The notes under the pieces were generated by a model. It worked only from the letters and a program-made list of their open reading frames with translations, did no database searches and had not been told where the DNA came from. The translations under genes were made by a program, and so were the position numbers. 64,000 bases of DNA, taken from Microbispora amethystogenes (GTDB lineage: Bacteria > Actinomycetota > Actinomycetes > Streptosporangiales > Streptosporangiaceae). Positions 15,828 to 24,203 of this stretch are shown one piece after another (the stretch's first letter is position 1; every line of letters starts with the position of its first letter). The stretch is taken from contig NZ_BOOB01000026.1 in assembly GCF_016863015.1 (NCBI RefSeq), positions 62,001 to 126,000 of the forward strand, written 5' to 3'.

Positions 15828-17243
15828 TCAGGAGGCCGTGCAGCTGTCCTGGGTCGCGTCGAAGCCCTCCACGTCGTCGAGCGTCTTGGGGGGCTTCATC
15901 CCCTGCCAGTCGGCGCCGATCCCCAGCACGAGGGCCTGGGTGGTGGCCGTGCGGACCAGGTGGGACCGCGTCTTCCTGAGCTCGCGGTACAGCCGCGACG
16001 CCCGGCCCTCGCCGTTGGCGGAGTAGGCCACGGTGGTCTTCGCGTACGGCCTGGGCGCCTGCTCGACCTTCACGATGTGGTAGCCGCGCTGCTCCAGCTC
16101 GGCGGCCACCTCGGTGCCGAGGCCCTGCCTGCCGCTGCCGTTGCGCACCAGGATGTGGATCTGCGACTTGGGGATCTTCTGCTCACCGCTTCGCACGTTC
16201 TTGGCGATCTGGTCGGCGGCGACCATGGTGAACAGGCGCTTGGCCTGGGGCTGCACCCACTCGACGCGCCCGGGGTTGGTGACCGAGTAGCGCCAGGGGG
16301 TGGTGACGAAGCGGATCTGCCCGGCAGTCAGCCCCTTCGCGCTCATCGCGAGGTCCTTCATCACGCCGATCGTGAGGTCGGGGTCGGTGGTGATCGCCTT
16401 GGTCACCGCGTCGAGGAACCCGAACAGCGTCGCGGGGTCGGTCAGCGTCTCGCCGCTCATCGCCTTCTTCGCCATCGAGGCCAGGAACATCTGCTGCCGC
16501 TGGATCCGGCCGATGTCGGAGCCGTCGCCGAGCGAGTAGCGGGCGCGGACGTACCCGAGCGCCTGCTCGCCCTTGAGCACCTGCCTGCCGGCGGGCAGGG
16601 TGAGCAGAGCCTTCTTGTCGTTGACGGCCTGCGGCAGGCAGACCGGCACGCCGTCCAGCGCGTTCACCATCGCCTTGAAGCCGGTGAAGTCGACCTTCAC
16701 GAAGTGGTCGATGTGGATCTGGGTCAGTCGTTCGATCGTCCTCCAGGTGCAGCCGATGCCGCCGGAGTTGAACGACTCGTTGATCATCCCGACGTGTGGC
16801 CGCTGGCCCGGCAACCGGTCGCCCTTGGCGGAACACGCCGGTAACTGGACGAGCGAGTCGCGGGGGAAGCTGATCAGGACCGCGCCGTCCCGGTTCGGCG
16901 AGATGTGCGCCAGGATGATCGTGTCCGTGCGCTCGCCCGGGAACTTGCCGTATTTGGCGTTCGCGCCGTCACGCTGGTCGGAGCCGACGATCAGCACGTT
17001 GAGCGCTTTGCTGATCTTCTGGGGCCGCGCGTCGCCGAGGTCCTGCTTCGTCACCGCCTCGTGCCGGACGTTGCCGGTCAGCTTGACGTACTGACCGGCG
17101 GTGACCGTGACGGCGCCCGTCAGCACGCCCAGCATGCCCGACAGGCCCACCCACAGCCAGGCCCGCCACTTCGGCGGTGTCCGGGGAGGTGGCGCCGGGA
17201 GGTCCTCCGCCGGAGGGGCGGGACGCACGTCGACGTGACCCAC
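15828..17243 (-). CDS. LytR-CpsA-Psr (LCP) family cell-wall polymer transferase with LytR_C domain
   Basis: 471 residues from a GTG at 17243 with AGGAG seven bases upstream. One N-terminal membrane helix (LWVGLSGMLGVLTGAVTVTA, about 30-50) is preceded by a Pro-rich cytosolic tail. The LCP catalytic domain contains NVLIVGSDQRDG, the arginine motif GERTDTIILAHI, SFPRDSLVQ, and FVKVDFTGFKAMVNALDGV. A C-terminal LytR_C domain (HILVRNGSGRQGLG to about 440) follows. LCP proteins attach teichoic-acid-like or arabinogalactan-type polymers from lipid carriers to peptidoglycan on the outside of the membrane. Family assignment is firm; the polymer is not known. Confidence 0.92.
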   Translation of the reverse strand: MGHVDVRPAPPAEDLPAPPPRTPPKWRAWLWVGLSGMLGVLTGAVTVTAGQYVKLTGNVRHEAVTKQDLGDARPQKISKALNVLIVGSDQRDGANAKYGKFPGERTDTIILAHISPNRDGAVLISFPRDSLVQLPACSAKGDRLPGQRPHVGMINESFNSGGIGCTWRTIERLTQIHIDHFVKVDFTGFKAMVNALDGVPVCLPQAVNDKKALLTLPAGRQVLKGEQALGYVRARYSLGDGSDIGRIQRQQMFLASMAKKAMSGETLTDPATLFGFLDAVTKAITTDPDLTIGVMKDLAMSAKGLTAGQIRFVTTPWRYSVTNPGRVEWVQPQAKRLFTMVAADQIAKNVRSGEQKIPKSQIHILVRNGSGRQGLGTEVAAELEQRGYHIVKVEQAPRPYAKTTVAYSANGEGRASRLYRELRKTRSHLVRTATTQALVLGIGADWQGMKPPKTLDDVEGFDATQDSCTAS

Positions 17244-17355
17244 TGTCGTGCTCCTGAGGGTCGGACCAGGGCTTCCCGCCTGGTCGAGAGCCGGCTACGG
17301 CAAACGGGGTCAAGTGTAGCGATCTTCCCTGAACGTCACCTTCCAAACGCGTGAA

Positions 17356-17419
17356 CCGTCAGGCGGGAGAGACGGTCAGGCGGGAGAGGCGGTCAGGAGA
17401 GACGGTCAGGCGGGCGGGG
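17356..17419. repeat. Short tandem direct repeat at the 3' end of the lacI-type gene
   Basis: Four head-to-tail units of 17, 17, 13 and 17 bases based on CGGTCAGGCGGGAGAGA. The last copy contains the stop codon of the LacI-type gene (17406-17408). On the minus strand each unit brings its own TGACCG, so slippage here would still leave stops. Confidence 0.75.
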
Positions 17420-18419
17420 CCGTGCTGCCGCGGGTGGTGAGGCGCGGAGGCACGTCCTCCAGCGGCCTGGTGTCCGCGCCGTCGATCAGCGACAGCAGCC
17501 GCTGCGCCGCGTGCCCGCCGTACGCCGGGATGTCGCGGGCGACCACGGTCAGCGGCGGCCGGACGACCTGGCAGAGCGGGGAGTCGTCCCAGGCGACGAT
17601 GGACAGGTCGGCCGGCACGTCGAGCCGCATCTCCTGGGCGACGGACAGACCGGCCACGGCCATGATGTCGTTGTCGTACACGACCGCGGTGGGGCGGTCG
17701 GGCGAGCTGAGCAGCCGGCGGGTCGCCCGGGCTCCCTCCTCGCCGGTGTAGTCGGTGTGCACCGTGGGGCAGACGTCCAGGCCGAGGCCGGCGCAGACGT
17801 CGGTGAACGCGCGGTCGCGGATGACCGTGTGGACGAGCCGTGGCAGTCCGGCGACGCGGGCGATGCGCCGGTGCCCGAGCGCGGCGAGATACTCCACCGT
17901 CTCCCGTACGGCCGCGCCGTCGTCGGCCCAGACCGGCAGGAGCGATCCGGCGGCCGAGGGGTGCCCGATCACGACGACGGGCATGCCCATCTCCTCGATC
18001 TCCGGCACCCGGGGGTCGTCGAGGTGGAGGTCGACGAGGATCGCGCCGTCCACCCGGCCCTCTCCCCACCAGCGGCGGTAGACGCCCATCTCCGCCTCGT
18101 GGTCGCCGACCACCTGGAGGAGCAACGCGTACGAGCGGGCCGACAGTTCGGCCTCGATGCCGCTGATCAGCTCCATGAAGAACGGCTCGACGCCGAGGAA
18201 GCGGGCGGGCCGGCACAGGGCGAGGCCCACGGCGTGCGCGCGGGCGCCGTTGAGCGCGCGGGCGGCGATGTTCGGGCGCCAGCCGATCTCGTCGGCGATG
18301 GCCAGGATGCGCGCCCTGGTGGCCTCCGACACCCCCGGCTGGCCGTTCAGGGCGTACGAGACCGCCCCCTTGGAGACCCCCGCCTGGCGTGCGATGTCCG
18401 CGATGGTCGGTCTTCTCAC
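17406..18419 (-). CDS. LacI-family repressor of the manno-oligosaccharide locus
   Basis: 337 residues from the ATG at 18419. The N-terminal helix-turn-helix and hinge read TIADIARQAGVSKGAVSYAL, NGQPGVSEATRARIL, and RPNIAARALNGARAH, with the hinge-helix Ala-Ala-Arg-Ala-Leu. A periplasmic-binding-like effector domain follows (VGLAL, VDGAILVDLH, DFxDD-like SIVAWDDSPL and the C-terminal RLLSLIDG). It is divergent from the importer/beta-mannosidase operon, so it most likely represses that operon and is released by a mannose- or manno-oligosaccharide-type sugar. The sugar is inferred from the neighbouring GH2 and ManA genes. Confidence 0.9.
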   Translation of the reverse strand: MRRPTIADIARQAGVSKGAVSYALNGQPGVSEATRARILAIADEIGWRPNIAARALNGARAHAVGLALCRPARFLGVEPFFMELISGIEAELSARSYALLLQVVGDHEAEMGVYRRWWGEGRVDGAILVDLHLDDPRVPEIEEMGMPVVVIGHPSAAGSLLPVWADDGAAVRETVEYLAALGHRRIARVAGLPRLVHTVIRDRAFTDVCAGLGLDVCPTVHTDYTGEEGARATRRLLSSPDRPTAVVYDNDIMAVAGLSVAQEMRLDVPADLSIVAWDDSPLCQVVRPPLTVVARDIPAYGGHAAQRLLSLIDGADTRPLEDVPPRLTTRGSTAPPA

Positions 18420-18431
18420 GTGTCCCCTCGG

Positions 18432-18445
18432 GCTGAACCGGTCCA
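18432..18445. promoter_or_regulatory. Candidate LacI-type operator (near-palindrome)
   Basis: TGAACCGGTCCA (18434-18445) is a 12-bp palindrome with one mismatched pair. The 10-mer GCTGAACCGG (18432-18441) recurs exactly inverted as CCGGTTCAGC at 18534-18543, across the divergent promoter region. Two such sites flanking the promoter would suit a LacI-type repressor, including looping. Confidence 0.45.
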
Positions 18446-18491
18446 GTGGCTGTCAGCTTACTACCGTTACTTTGCCTCCATCTTCTTCCTA

Positions 18492-18521
18492 TTGACACCA
18501 CCGACATTCGGATTTTACGGT
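18492..18521 (+). promoter_or_regulatory. Promoter of the manno-oligosaccharide operon
   Basis: TTGACA (18492-18497), an 18-base spacer and TACGGT (18516-18521). The inverted operator half CCGGTTCAGC (18534-18543) lies just downstream of the expected transcription start. The rest of 18420-18617 contains no gene. Confidence 0.55.
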
Positions 18522-18533
18522 TTCGGCACTTAT

Positions 18534-18543
18534 CCGGTTCAGC
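18534..18543. promoter_or_regulatory. Second operator half-site (inverted copy)
   Basis: CCGGTTCAGC, the exact reverse complement of 18432-18441. It lies 13 bases downstream of the -10 hexamer, in a position where binding would block the importer operon. Confidence 0.4.
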
Positions 18544-18617
18544 AGTAGCGAGCCGAGCAACATCGGGGCCTGGAGTGCAGACCCCGCGCGGCGTCGCGTG
18601 GGGAAAGAGGAGACACC

Positions 18618-20387
18618 ATGCGAAACCGAGCGCGGTTTCTTGTACCGGTGCTGGTGACCGGCTTGTTAAGCGCGGCCTGCTCGGGCGGCGGCACGCCGGC
18701 CCCGGGCGGCGCGGCGGGAGGGGCCGCGGGAGGAGCGGCGGCCCCGGCGGCGGCCGGCAGCGGCGGAGCCTTCCCCCGCAACGAGACCCTCTACACCAGC
18801 GGCACCCAGTGGGGACCCCCGGCGAACTGGAACCCCCTGCGCGAGTGGGACTTCTCCACCGGCACCAAGGGCCTGGTCTACGAGACGCTGTTCATGTACG
18901 ACCCGAACACCGACAAGTTCTCGCCCTGGCTGGCCGAGAGCGGCGACTGGACCGGCGACCTGGAGTACACGCTCAAGCTGCGCAAGGGTGTCACCTGGTC
19001 GGACGGCAAGCCCTTCACCGCCGACGACGTCATCTTCACCTTCGAACTCGGCAAGTTCGAGACCGTCCCCTACCACCCGCTGTGGTCCTGGATGAAGTCC
19101 GCCGCCAAGGTCGACGACTACACGGTGAAGTTCACCTTCACCACGGCCAACCACCAGGAGTGGGCCAACCACCTCTACAGCCGGGCCATCGTCCCCAAGC
19201 ACCTGTGGGAGAGCAGGTCGGAGGACGAGGTGATGAACGGGATCAACGAGAAGCCGGTCGGCACCGGCCCGTACGCGTACCAGTCGCACGACCAGGACCG
19301 CATGGTCTGGGTCAAGCGCGACGGATGGTGGGCGACCAAGGCCCTGAACAAGGACGTCAAGCCGAAGTACATCGTCGACATCGTCAACTCCAGCAACGAG
19401 GTCGCGATGGGCCTGCTGCTGCAGAAGGGCCTCGACCTCAGCGTCAACTTCCTGCCGGGCATCGCGAACCTGGTCAAGGGCAACTTCGGCATCAAGACCT
19501 TCTACGACCAGCCGCCGTACATGCTGTCGGCGAACACGGCGTGGCTGTGGTTCAACACCACCAAGAAGCCGATGGACGACAAGGAGTTCCGCAGGGCGGT
19601 CGCCTACTCGATCGACACCAAGAAGATCGTCGAGGGCGTCTACGGCAACCTGGTCAAGGCCTCCGACCCGACCGGCCTGCTGCCGCAGTGGGACAAGTAC
19701 ATCGACAAGAACGTCACCTCCCAGGCGGGCTTCTCCTACGACCCCGACAAGGCCAAGCAGTTGCTCGCCGACGCCGGCTACAAGGACCGCAACGGCGACG
19801 GGCTGGTCGAGGCGCCGAACGGCGCCAAGGTCTCGCTGAAACTCATCGTGCCCGCCGGATGGACCGACTGGATGGAGGCCGCCCGGGTCATCAGCTCCAG
19901 CGCCAAGGCGGCCGGCATCGACATCGAGGCCGACTTCCCCGACTACAACGCGCTCGTCGACATTCGCAACACCGGCAAGTTCGACATGGTCATCAACAAC
20001 GACAAGCAGCTCGCGAACACCCCCTGGCTGTACTACGACTACCTGTTCCGTCTGCCGGTGCAGAAGCTGCAGACCACGACGAACTACGGCCGGTACGAGA
20101 ACAAGCGGGCGTGGGACCTCACCCAGCAGCTCGACCAGGTCAAGCCCGAGGACCTGGAGGGCATGAAGAAGATCACCTCGGAGCTGCAGAAGATCCAGCT
20201 GGACGACATGCCCGTCATCCCCCTCTGGTACAACGGCCTGTGGTCCCAGACCACCAACTCGGTCTGGAAGAACTGGCCGTCGAGTGCGCAGGGCACGCCG
20301 AAGTATCCGCCGACGGTGTGGCGCAACTGGCTGGAGATGGGCGGCACGCTCATGCTCACCGAACTCCAGCCGGCCTCCGGGGGCTGA
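18618..20387 (+). CDS. Oligosaccharide-binding lipoprotein of an Opp/Dpp-type ABC importer
   Basis: 589 residues from the ATG at 18618, with GAGGAG upstream. A lipoprotein signal ends LLSAACSGGG, so the protein is anchored outside. The mature protein is of the SBP_bac_5 (peptide/nickel/oligosaccharide) family: YTLKLRKGVTWSDGKPFTAD with the family signature, DVIFTFE, KPVGTGPY, FRRAVAYSID-like FRRAVAYSIDTKKI, and DPDKAKQLLADAGYKDRNGDG. Although named for peptides, this family also carries cello- and manno-oligosaccharide binders in thermophiles and actinobacteria. Here the operon adds a beta-mannosidase and ManA, so short beta-mannosides are the probable cargo (inference). A long Gly/Ala linker follows the lipid cysteine. 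Confidence 0.88.
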   Translation: MRNRARFLVPVLVTGLLSAACSGGGTPAPGGAAGGAAGGAAAPAAAGSGGAFPRNETLYTSGTQWGPPANWNPLREWDFSTGTKGLVYETLFMYDPNTDKFSPWLAESGDWTGDLEYTLKLRKGVTWSDGKPFTADDVIFTFELGKFETVPYHPLWSWMKSAAKVDDYTVKFTFTTANHQEWANHLYSRAIVPKHLWESRSEDEVMNGINEKPVGTGPYAYQSHDQDRMVWVKRDGWWATKALNKDVKPKYIVDIVNSSNEVAMGLLLQKGLDLSVNFLPGIANLVKGNFGIKTFYDQPPYMLSANTAWLWFNTTKKPMDDKEFRRAVAYSIDTKKIVEGVYGNLVKASDPTGLLPQWDKYIDKNVTSQAGFSYDPDKAKQLLADAGYKDRNGDGLVEAPNGAKVSLKLIVPAGWTDWMEAARVISSSAKAAGIDIEADFPDYNALVDIRNTGKFDMVINNDKQLANTPWLYYDYLFRLPVQKLQTTTNYGRYENKRAWDLTQQLDQVKPEDLEGMKKITSELQKIQLDDMPVIPLWYNGLWSQTTNSVWKNWPSSAQGTPKYPPTVWRNWLEMGGTLMLTELQPASGG

Positions 20388-20394
20388 TCTTTTC

Positions 20395-20424
20395 GCGCCC
20401 CCTTCCCCGCGGGGAGGGGGGCGC
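20395..20424 (+). terminator. Intercistronic hairpin between binding-protein and permease genes
   Basis: A 14-bp stem (20395-20408 with 20411-20424, one G-U pair) starting 8 bases after the stop of the binding-protein gene and lacking a following T run. Such hairpins after the first gene of importer operons typically stabilise the upstream message and lower downstream expression, giving an excess of binding protein. Confidence 0.6.
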
Positions 20425-20447
20425 CGTTCCGCGACCGGGAGGTCGAC

Positions 20448-21440
20448 GTGCGCCGCTACTTCGGCAGAAAGCTTCTCGTCTACGGCCTGACGTTCTTCGT
20501 GGCCGTGACCGTCAACTGGATGATCCCCCGGTTCATGCCGGGCGACCCCGTGCAGAGCATGCTCTCGCGGGCCAACGTCGCGCAGCCGGCGGCCGTCGAG
20601 GCCATGCGCGTCCACTACACCGCGATGTTCGGCTTCGACCTGCCGCTGTGGCGGCAGTACCTCAACTTCTGGGGCTCGCTGCTGCGGGGCGACCTCGGCA
20701 TCAGCATCTGGCTGTTCCCGACGCCGGTAACCGATGTGATCGTCCGGGCCGTGCCGTACACGCTGGGCCTGCTGATCCCGTCCATCCTGCTGAGCTGGGT
20801 CGCCGGCAACCGGTTCGGCGCGTTCGCGGCGCGGCGCAAGTGGCTGGACAACACCGTGCTCCCGCTCGGCTACGTCCTGACCGCGACGCCGTACATGTGG
20901 CTCGCGATCCTGCTGGCCTGGGCGCTGGGCATCATCGCGGGGATCTTCCCGGTCGCCGGGGCCTACGGCTTCGACCTCCAGCCGTCCTGGTCGTGGGAGT
21001 TCGTCGGCAGCCTCGCCCAGCACTGGTTCCTCCCGTTCGCCTCGCTGTTCCTGGTCGCGTTCGGCGGCTGGGCGATCGGCATGCGCAACATGATCATCTA
21101 TGAGCTGGAGGCGGACTACGTCAACTACCTGCGGGCGCTCGGCGCGCCGACGCGGCTGGTGCGGCGCTACGCCTTCAGGAACGCGATCCTGCCCCAGGTG
21201 ACCGGTCTCGCCCTGCAACTCGGCGTGCTCGTGGCCGGCGCGCTGGTGACGGAGATCGTCTTCAGCTATCCCGGGCTCGGGCACCTGATCCTCCAGGCGA
21301 TCCAGAACCAGGACTTCTTCCTGCTGCAGGGGACCTTCCTGTTCATCGTGATCGGCGTGCTGATCGCCAACTTCGTCATCGACATCGCGTACGTCCTGGT
21401 CGATCCGCGCACCCGCACGGGGATGGGAGAAGCGGCGTGA
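20448..21440 (+). CDS. ABC importer permease, DppB-like
   Basis: 330 residues from a GTG at 20448 with GGGAGG upstream. Six membrane helices with the long first periplasmic loop typical of DppB/OppB. The N-terminal motif FFVAVTVNWMIPRFMPGDPV is the family opener (normally LPGDP), and the EAA loop reads YVNYLRALGAPTRLVRRYAFRNA. The ending DIAYVLVDPRTR is canonical. Forms the transport pore with the next gene product. Confidence 0.9.
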   Translation: MRRYFGRKLLVYGLTFFVAVTVNWMIPRFMPGDPVQSMLSRANVAQPAAVEAMRVHYTAMFGFDLPLWRQYLNFWGSLLRGDLGISIWLFPTPVTDVIVRAVPYTLGLLIPSILLSWVAGNRFGAFAARRKWLDNTVLPLGYVLTATPYMWLAILLAWALGIIAGIFPVAGAYGFDLQPSWSWEFVGSLAQHWFLPFASLFLVAFGGWAIGMRNMIIYELEADYVNYLRALGAPTRLVRRYAFRNAILPQVTGLALQLGVLVAGALVTEIVFSYPGLGHLILQAIQNQDFFLLQGTFLFIVIGVLIANFVIDIAYVLVDPRTRTGMGEAA

Positions 21441-22279
21441 GAAGCGAGGCGCTGCACTTCGCGCTGCGCAACCGCAAGCTGGTCGTCGGCACGGTCGTCA
21501 TCACCGTCTTCCTCGTGGCCGGAGTGGTCGGGCCCATGACGATCGGCCACAAGCCGGCCGACTACGTCGGGCCGGCCATGGCGCCGCCGTCGGGGGAGTT
21601 CTGGTTCGGGACCACGACGTTCGGCCAGGACGTCTTCGCCCAGTTCCTGTACGGCCTGCGGTCGACGTTCCTGGTGGGCGTGCTCGGCGGCGTGCTGGCG
21701 TCGGTCGTCGGCATGGTCGTGGGTTTCGTCGCGGGCTACCGCGGCGGGTGGGTCGACGAGCTGCTCACCATGGTCACCAACATCGTGCTCGTGCTGCCCG
21801 CGCTGGTGGTGCTGCTGATCGTCAACGCATACCTCGGGGTGCGCAGCGTCGGCGTGCAGGCGCTGTTCATCGGGCTGACCTCCTGGCCGTGGGCGGCGCG
21901 GGCGATCAGGGCGCAGACGTTCTCGCTGCGCTCGCGCGACTTCGTGGACCTGGCCCGGCTGAGCGGGGTGCGCACACCGAAGATCATCCTCCGGGAGATC
22001 GCGCCGAACATGAGCTCGTACCTGTTCCTGACGTTCATCCTGCTGTTCGGCAGCGCGATCCTGATCGCGGCCTCGCTCGACTTCATCGGGCTCGGCCCGA
22101 CCGACTCGGTCTCCCTCGGGCTGATGCTCAACAACGCGGCCCGGTGGAGCGCCCTCCAGCTCGGCATGTGGTGGTGGTTCGTCCCGCCGGGGGCCGGCAT
22201 CACGGCGATCGTCGGCGCGCTCTACGTCATGAACGTCGGGCTGGACGAGGTGTTCAACCCGAAGCTGAGGGAGATGTGA
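21437..22279 (+). CDS. ABC importer permease, DppC-like
   Basis: 280 residues; the GTG start at 21437 overlaps the previous stop (GTGA), so the two permeases are translationally coupled. DppC/OppC features: APPSGEFWFGTTTFGQDVFA (matching the HxxGTDxxGRD-type block), RSTFLVGVLGGVLASVVG, an EAA loop DFVDLARLSGVRTPKIILREIAPN, and the closing VGLDEVFNPKLRE. It ends 2 bases before the first ATPase gene. Confidence 0.9.
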   Translation: MRSEALHFALRNRKLVVGTVVITVFLVAGVVGPMTIGHKPADYVGPAMAPPSGEFWFGTTTFGQDVFAQFLYGLRSTFLVGVLGGVLASVVGMVVGFVAGYRGGWVDELLTMVTNIVLVLPALVVLLIVNAYLGVRSVGVQALFIGLTSWPWAARAIRAQTFSLRSRDFVDLARLSGVRTPKIILREIAPNMSSYLFLTFILLFGSAILIAASLDFIGLGPTDSVSLGLMLNNAARWSALQLGMWWWFVPPGAGITAIVGALYVMNVGLDEVFNPKLREM

Positions 22280-22280
22280 C

Positions 22281-23225
22281 GTGGCGCTGAAGGTCACCGA
22301 CCTCCGGGTCTACTACCGGACGCTGCGCGGCGAGGTGAAGGCGCTCGACGGCGTCACGTTCTCCGTCGCGGACGGCGAGATCATGGGCCTCGCCGGGGAG
22401 TCGGGCTCGGGCAAGTCCACGCTCGCCAAGAGCCTGATCCGGCTGGACGGGCGCATGCGCCACGCCGGCGGCACGGTCGAGCTGGACGGCAGGGAGCTGC
22501 CGATCGCCGACGACCGGGCGATGGACGAGTTCCGCTTCCGCGAGGTGTCGCTCATCCCGCAGTACTCGATGAGCGCGCTCAACCCGACCAGGAAGATCGG
22601 GAAGATGGTCGGCGAGCTGCTGGCCGCGCGGGGCGTGCCCGACGGCACCGCCGAGCTGGAGCGCCGCCTGGAGCTGGTCGGCCTGTCGAAGGACGTGCTC
22701 GGACGCTACCCGATCGAGCTGTCCGGCGGCATGAAGCAGCGGGTGGTCATGGTGGTCTCCACGCTGCTGGACCCCTCGCTGCTGATCGCCGACGAGGTCA
22801 CCTCGGCGCTCGACGTGTCGAGCCAGAAGGCCGTGGCCACGACGCTGCTCGGGTTCCGCGACCACGGGCTGGTGACCAGCATGATGGTCGTCACCCACGA
22901 CATCTCGCTCGTGTACCAGATCGCCGACACGATCCTCGTGATGTACGCCGGGCGGCTGGCCGAGAAGGCCCCGGCCGAGGTGCTCGTCACCGCGCCGAGG
23001 CATCCGTACACCAGGCAGCTCGTGGCGGCGCTGCCGGAGGTGGGGGTGCGCTACGAGGACCGGCGGCTGACCGGGATCCCCGGCAACCCGCCGTCCCTGC
23101 TGGACCCGCCCGGTGGATGCCGGTTCCGGGACCGCTGCCCGCTGGCGTTCGAGCAGTGCGCCGAGCAGCCGCCGTTCGCGGAGGTGGCCCCCGGCCACCT
23201 CGTCGCCTGCTGGAAGGCCGAGTGA
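22281..23225 (+). CDS. ABC importer ATP-binding protein, DppD-like
   Basis: 314 residues from a GTG at 22281. Walker A GESGSGKSTLAKSLI, Q-loop SLIPQYSMSALNPT, signature LSGGMKQRVVM, Walker B LLIADEVTSALD, switch VVTHDISL. The Opp/Dpp-specific C-terminal oligopeptide domain has the cysteine pattern CRFRDRCPLAFEQC, which binds an Fe-S cluster or forms disulfides in related proteins, ending GHLVACWKAE. Works as a heterodimer with the next protein. Confidence 0.9.
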   Translation: MALKVTDLRVYYRTLRGEVKALDGVTFSVADGEIMGLAGESGSGKSTLAKSLIRLDGRMRHAGGTVELDGRELPIADDRAMDEFRFREVSLIPQYSMSALNPTRKIGKMVGELLAARGVPDGTAELERRLELVGLSKDVLGRYPIELSGGMKQRVVMVVSTLLDPSLLIADEVTSALDVSSQKAVATTLLGFRDHGLVTSMMVVTHDISLVYQIADTILVMYAGRLAEKAPAEVLVTAPRHPYTRQLVAALPEVGVRYEDRRLTGIPGNPPSLLDPPGGCRFRDRCPLAFEQCAEQPPFAEVAPGHLVACWKAE

Positions 23226-24203
23226 ATGCTGAAACTCGATGGCGTCTCCAAGGTCTACCGCGTCGGCGCGTTCGGCGGACGCGCGCTGACGGCCGTCTCC
23301 GGCGTCGGCTTCGAGGTCGGGGAGGGGGAGGTGGTCTCCCTCATCGGCGAGAGCGGCAGCGGCAAGAGCACGATCGGCCGGATGGTCCTGCGCCTCACCC
23401 GGGTCAGCGGCGGCACGATCACCCTGGACGGCAAGGACATCTCCTCGATCAGGGACCGCAAGGAGTACTACCGGCAGGTGCAGGGCGTCTTCCAGGACCC
23501 CTTCAGCTGCTTCAACCCGGTCTTCCGGGCCGACCGGGTCTTCGCCATGATCAAGGAGCAGTACTTCCCCGGGGCGGGCGCCCGCGAGTGGCGTAAGCGC
23601 GTGGAGGACGCGCTGGAGAGCGTGCGGCTCGACCCCGGCAACGTCCTCGGCAAGTATCCCCACCAGCTCAGCGGCGGCCAGCTCCAGCGCATGCTGATCG
23701 CCCGGGCCGTGCTGCTCGACATCCGGCTGCTGGTCGCCGACGAGATCATCAGCATGCTCGACGCGTCCACCCGGATCGACGTGCTCAACCTGCTCGCCGA
23801 CCTGCGGGCGCGCGGCCTCGGCATCCTGTTCGTCACGCACGACCTGTCGCTCGGCAACTACGTCAGCGACCGGACCGTGGTGCTGCGGGACGGGAAGATC
23901 GCCGAGATGGGCCCGACCCCTCTCGTCTTCGGCGACCCGAGGCATCCGTACACGCGCTCGCTGCTGGCCGCGGTCCCGCGCCTGCACACCAAGTGGACGG
24001 ACCTCCCAGCAGATGGCACGGCGGCGGATGCGGCGGAGGACCTGCCGTGCGCGTATCACGAGGCGGCGCAGGAGAGCCGGACCCGTCCCGGGCTGGCCGA
24101 GGTGGCGGACGGGCACTTCGTGGCCTGCTCCGGCGGGGGTAAGGCTGCGGGAGCCGCGCTCGCGAAGAAGACGCTCGCGAAGAACACCAAGGAGACAGCG
24201 TGA
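23226..24203 (+). CDS. ABC importer ATP-binding protein, DppF-like
   Basis: 325 residues; the ATG follows the previous stop without a gap. Walker A GESGSGKSTIGRMVL, Q-loop GVFQDPFSCFNPV, signature LSGGQLQRML, Walker B LLVADEIISMLD, switch FVTHDLSL. The C-terminal oligopeptide domain is divergent: instead of the usual CxFxxRC-type cluster only CAYHEA and VACSGGG remain. A Lys/Ala-rich tail (KKTLAKNTKETA) closes the protein. ATPase partner of the DppD-like subunit. Confidence 0.88.
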   Translation: MLKLDGVSKVYRVGAFGGRALTAVSGVGFEVGEGEVVSLIGESGSGKSTIGRMVLRLTRVSGGTITLDGKDISSIRDRKEYYRQVQGVFQDPFSCFNPVFRADRVFAMIKEQYFPGAGAREWRKRVEDALESVRLDPGNVLGKYPHQLSGGQLQRMLIARAVLLDIRLLVADEIISMLDASTRIDVLNLLADLRARGLGILFVTHDLSLGNYVSDRTVVLRDGKIAEMGPTPLVFGDPRHPYTRSLLAAVPRLHTKWTDLPADGTAADAAEDLPCAYHEAAQESRTRPGLAEVADGHFVACSGGGKAAGAALAKKTLAKNTKETA

